Below are positions 6,695 to 6,827 of a DNA stretch of 6,827 nt, piece by piece. The notes below the pieces were generated by a model. The model did not search any database. It was not told the origin of the DNA and saw nothing but the letters and a program-made list of their open reading frames with translations. The DNA lies in the NCBI GenBank assembly GCA_002383425.1, contig DFYV01000071.1:44075-50901 (forward strand), read 5' to 3'. The stretch is from Bacteroidales bacterium UBA4073. Its GTDB lineage: Bacteria; Bacteroidota; Bacteroidia; Bacteroidales; Tenuifilaceae. The position numbers were made by a program, and so were the translations under genes. Within the stretch, counting starts at the first letter, position 1. Each line of letters begins with the position of its first letter.

Positions 6695-6805
6695 ATGAAA
6701 AGAGATAAATTAAAAAATGCATGGGATGCAACAAACCCAGAAAATCCGTCTCGTCAGGATAATTACAGCGATAAAATTTGTAACGTACCTAAAAGCAATA
6801 TTTGA
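6695..6805 (+). CDS. Possible small ORF of unknown function
   Basis: An ATG at 6695 opens 36 codons ending in TGA at 6803-6805. The peptide starts MKRDKLKNAWDATNP, is rich in Asn, Asp and Lys, has one Cys near residue 29 and ends KSNI. It has no signal peptide, membrane segment or motif that I recognise. The residue mix looks more protein-like than the surrounding DNA. It starts exactly one unit length after the decayed last octamer, and its first bases (ATGAAAAG) resemble the repeat unit CATGAAAG, so the start codon may have come from the array. Both other frames stay open past the stop to the window edge, so it could be the 5' remnant of a longer, frameshifted gene, or chance. No promoter is evident. 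Confidence 0.3.
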   Translation: MKRDKLKNAWDATNPENPSRQDNYSDKICNVPKSNI

Positions 6806-6827
6806 ATTACGTAATGCAAATTTTCTA

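Overview
The window looks like a piece of a Bacteroidota chromosome, probably of the Bacteroidales/Marinilabiliales type. Three things point that way: an exact match to the Bacteroidota -7 promoter element (TAnnTTTG) just upstream of the first gene, no Shine-Dalgarno sequence before any start, and moderately AT-rich coding DNA (estimated by eye). The order and genus cannot be fixed from sequence alone.

Layout. Positions 1-224 hold a phase-locked mosaic of 7-bp tandem repeats (19-137) and then the guaA promoter. Positions 225-6174 hold four same-strand housekeeping genes. guaA (GMP synthase) is followed after about 10 bp by a secreted S41 C-terminal processing peptidase. After a 65-bp gap with its own candidate promoter and a small hairpin come a DEAD-box RNA helicase with a DbpA-type RNA-binding tail and, 13 bp further on, a THUMP-domain rRNA methyltransferase of the RlmL/YpsC family. 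All four are full length with intact catalytic motifs. The last two form a natural pair for ribosome assembly or rRNA modification; guaA and the peptidase are probably co-transcribed but have no obvious functional link.

Positions 6175-6827 hold no recognisable conserved gene. They contain a short degenerate heptamer tract (6205-6246), then a 392-bp array of exactly 49 octamers with no indel (6295-6686), then a possible 36-codon ORF of unknown identity (6695-6805).

The unusual biology is in the repeats. Both main arrays hold strict register (7 bp at the left, 8 bp at the right) while the unit sequence varies. Units at both ends share a purine-rich core of the form Y-A-(C)-G-A-A-n, read on the minus strand at the left end and on the plus strand at the right end. 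The octamer array is open in all three minus-strand frames, and each frame spells the same octapeptide; this follows from the arithmetic of an 8-bp unit and makes the predicted ORFs there doubtful as genes. No CRISPR, tRNA, rRNA, insertion sequence or defence system is visible.
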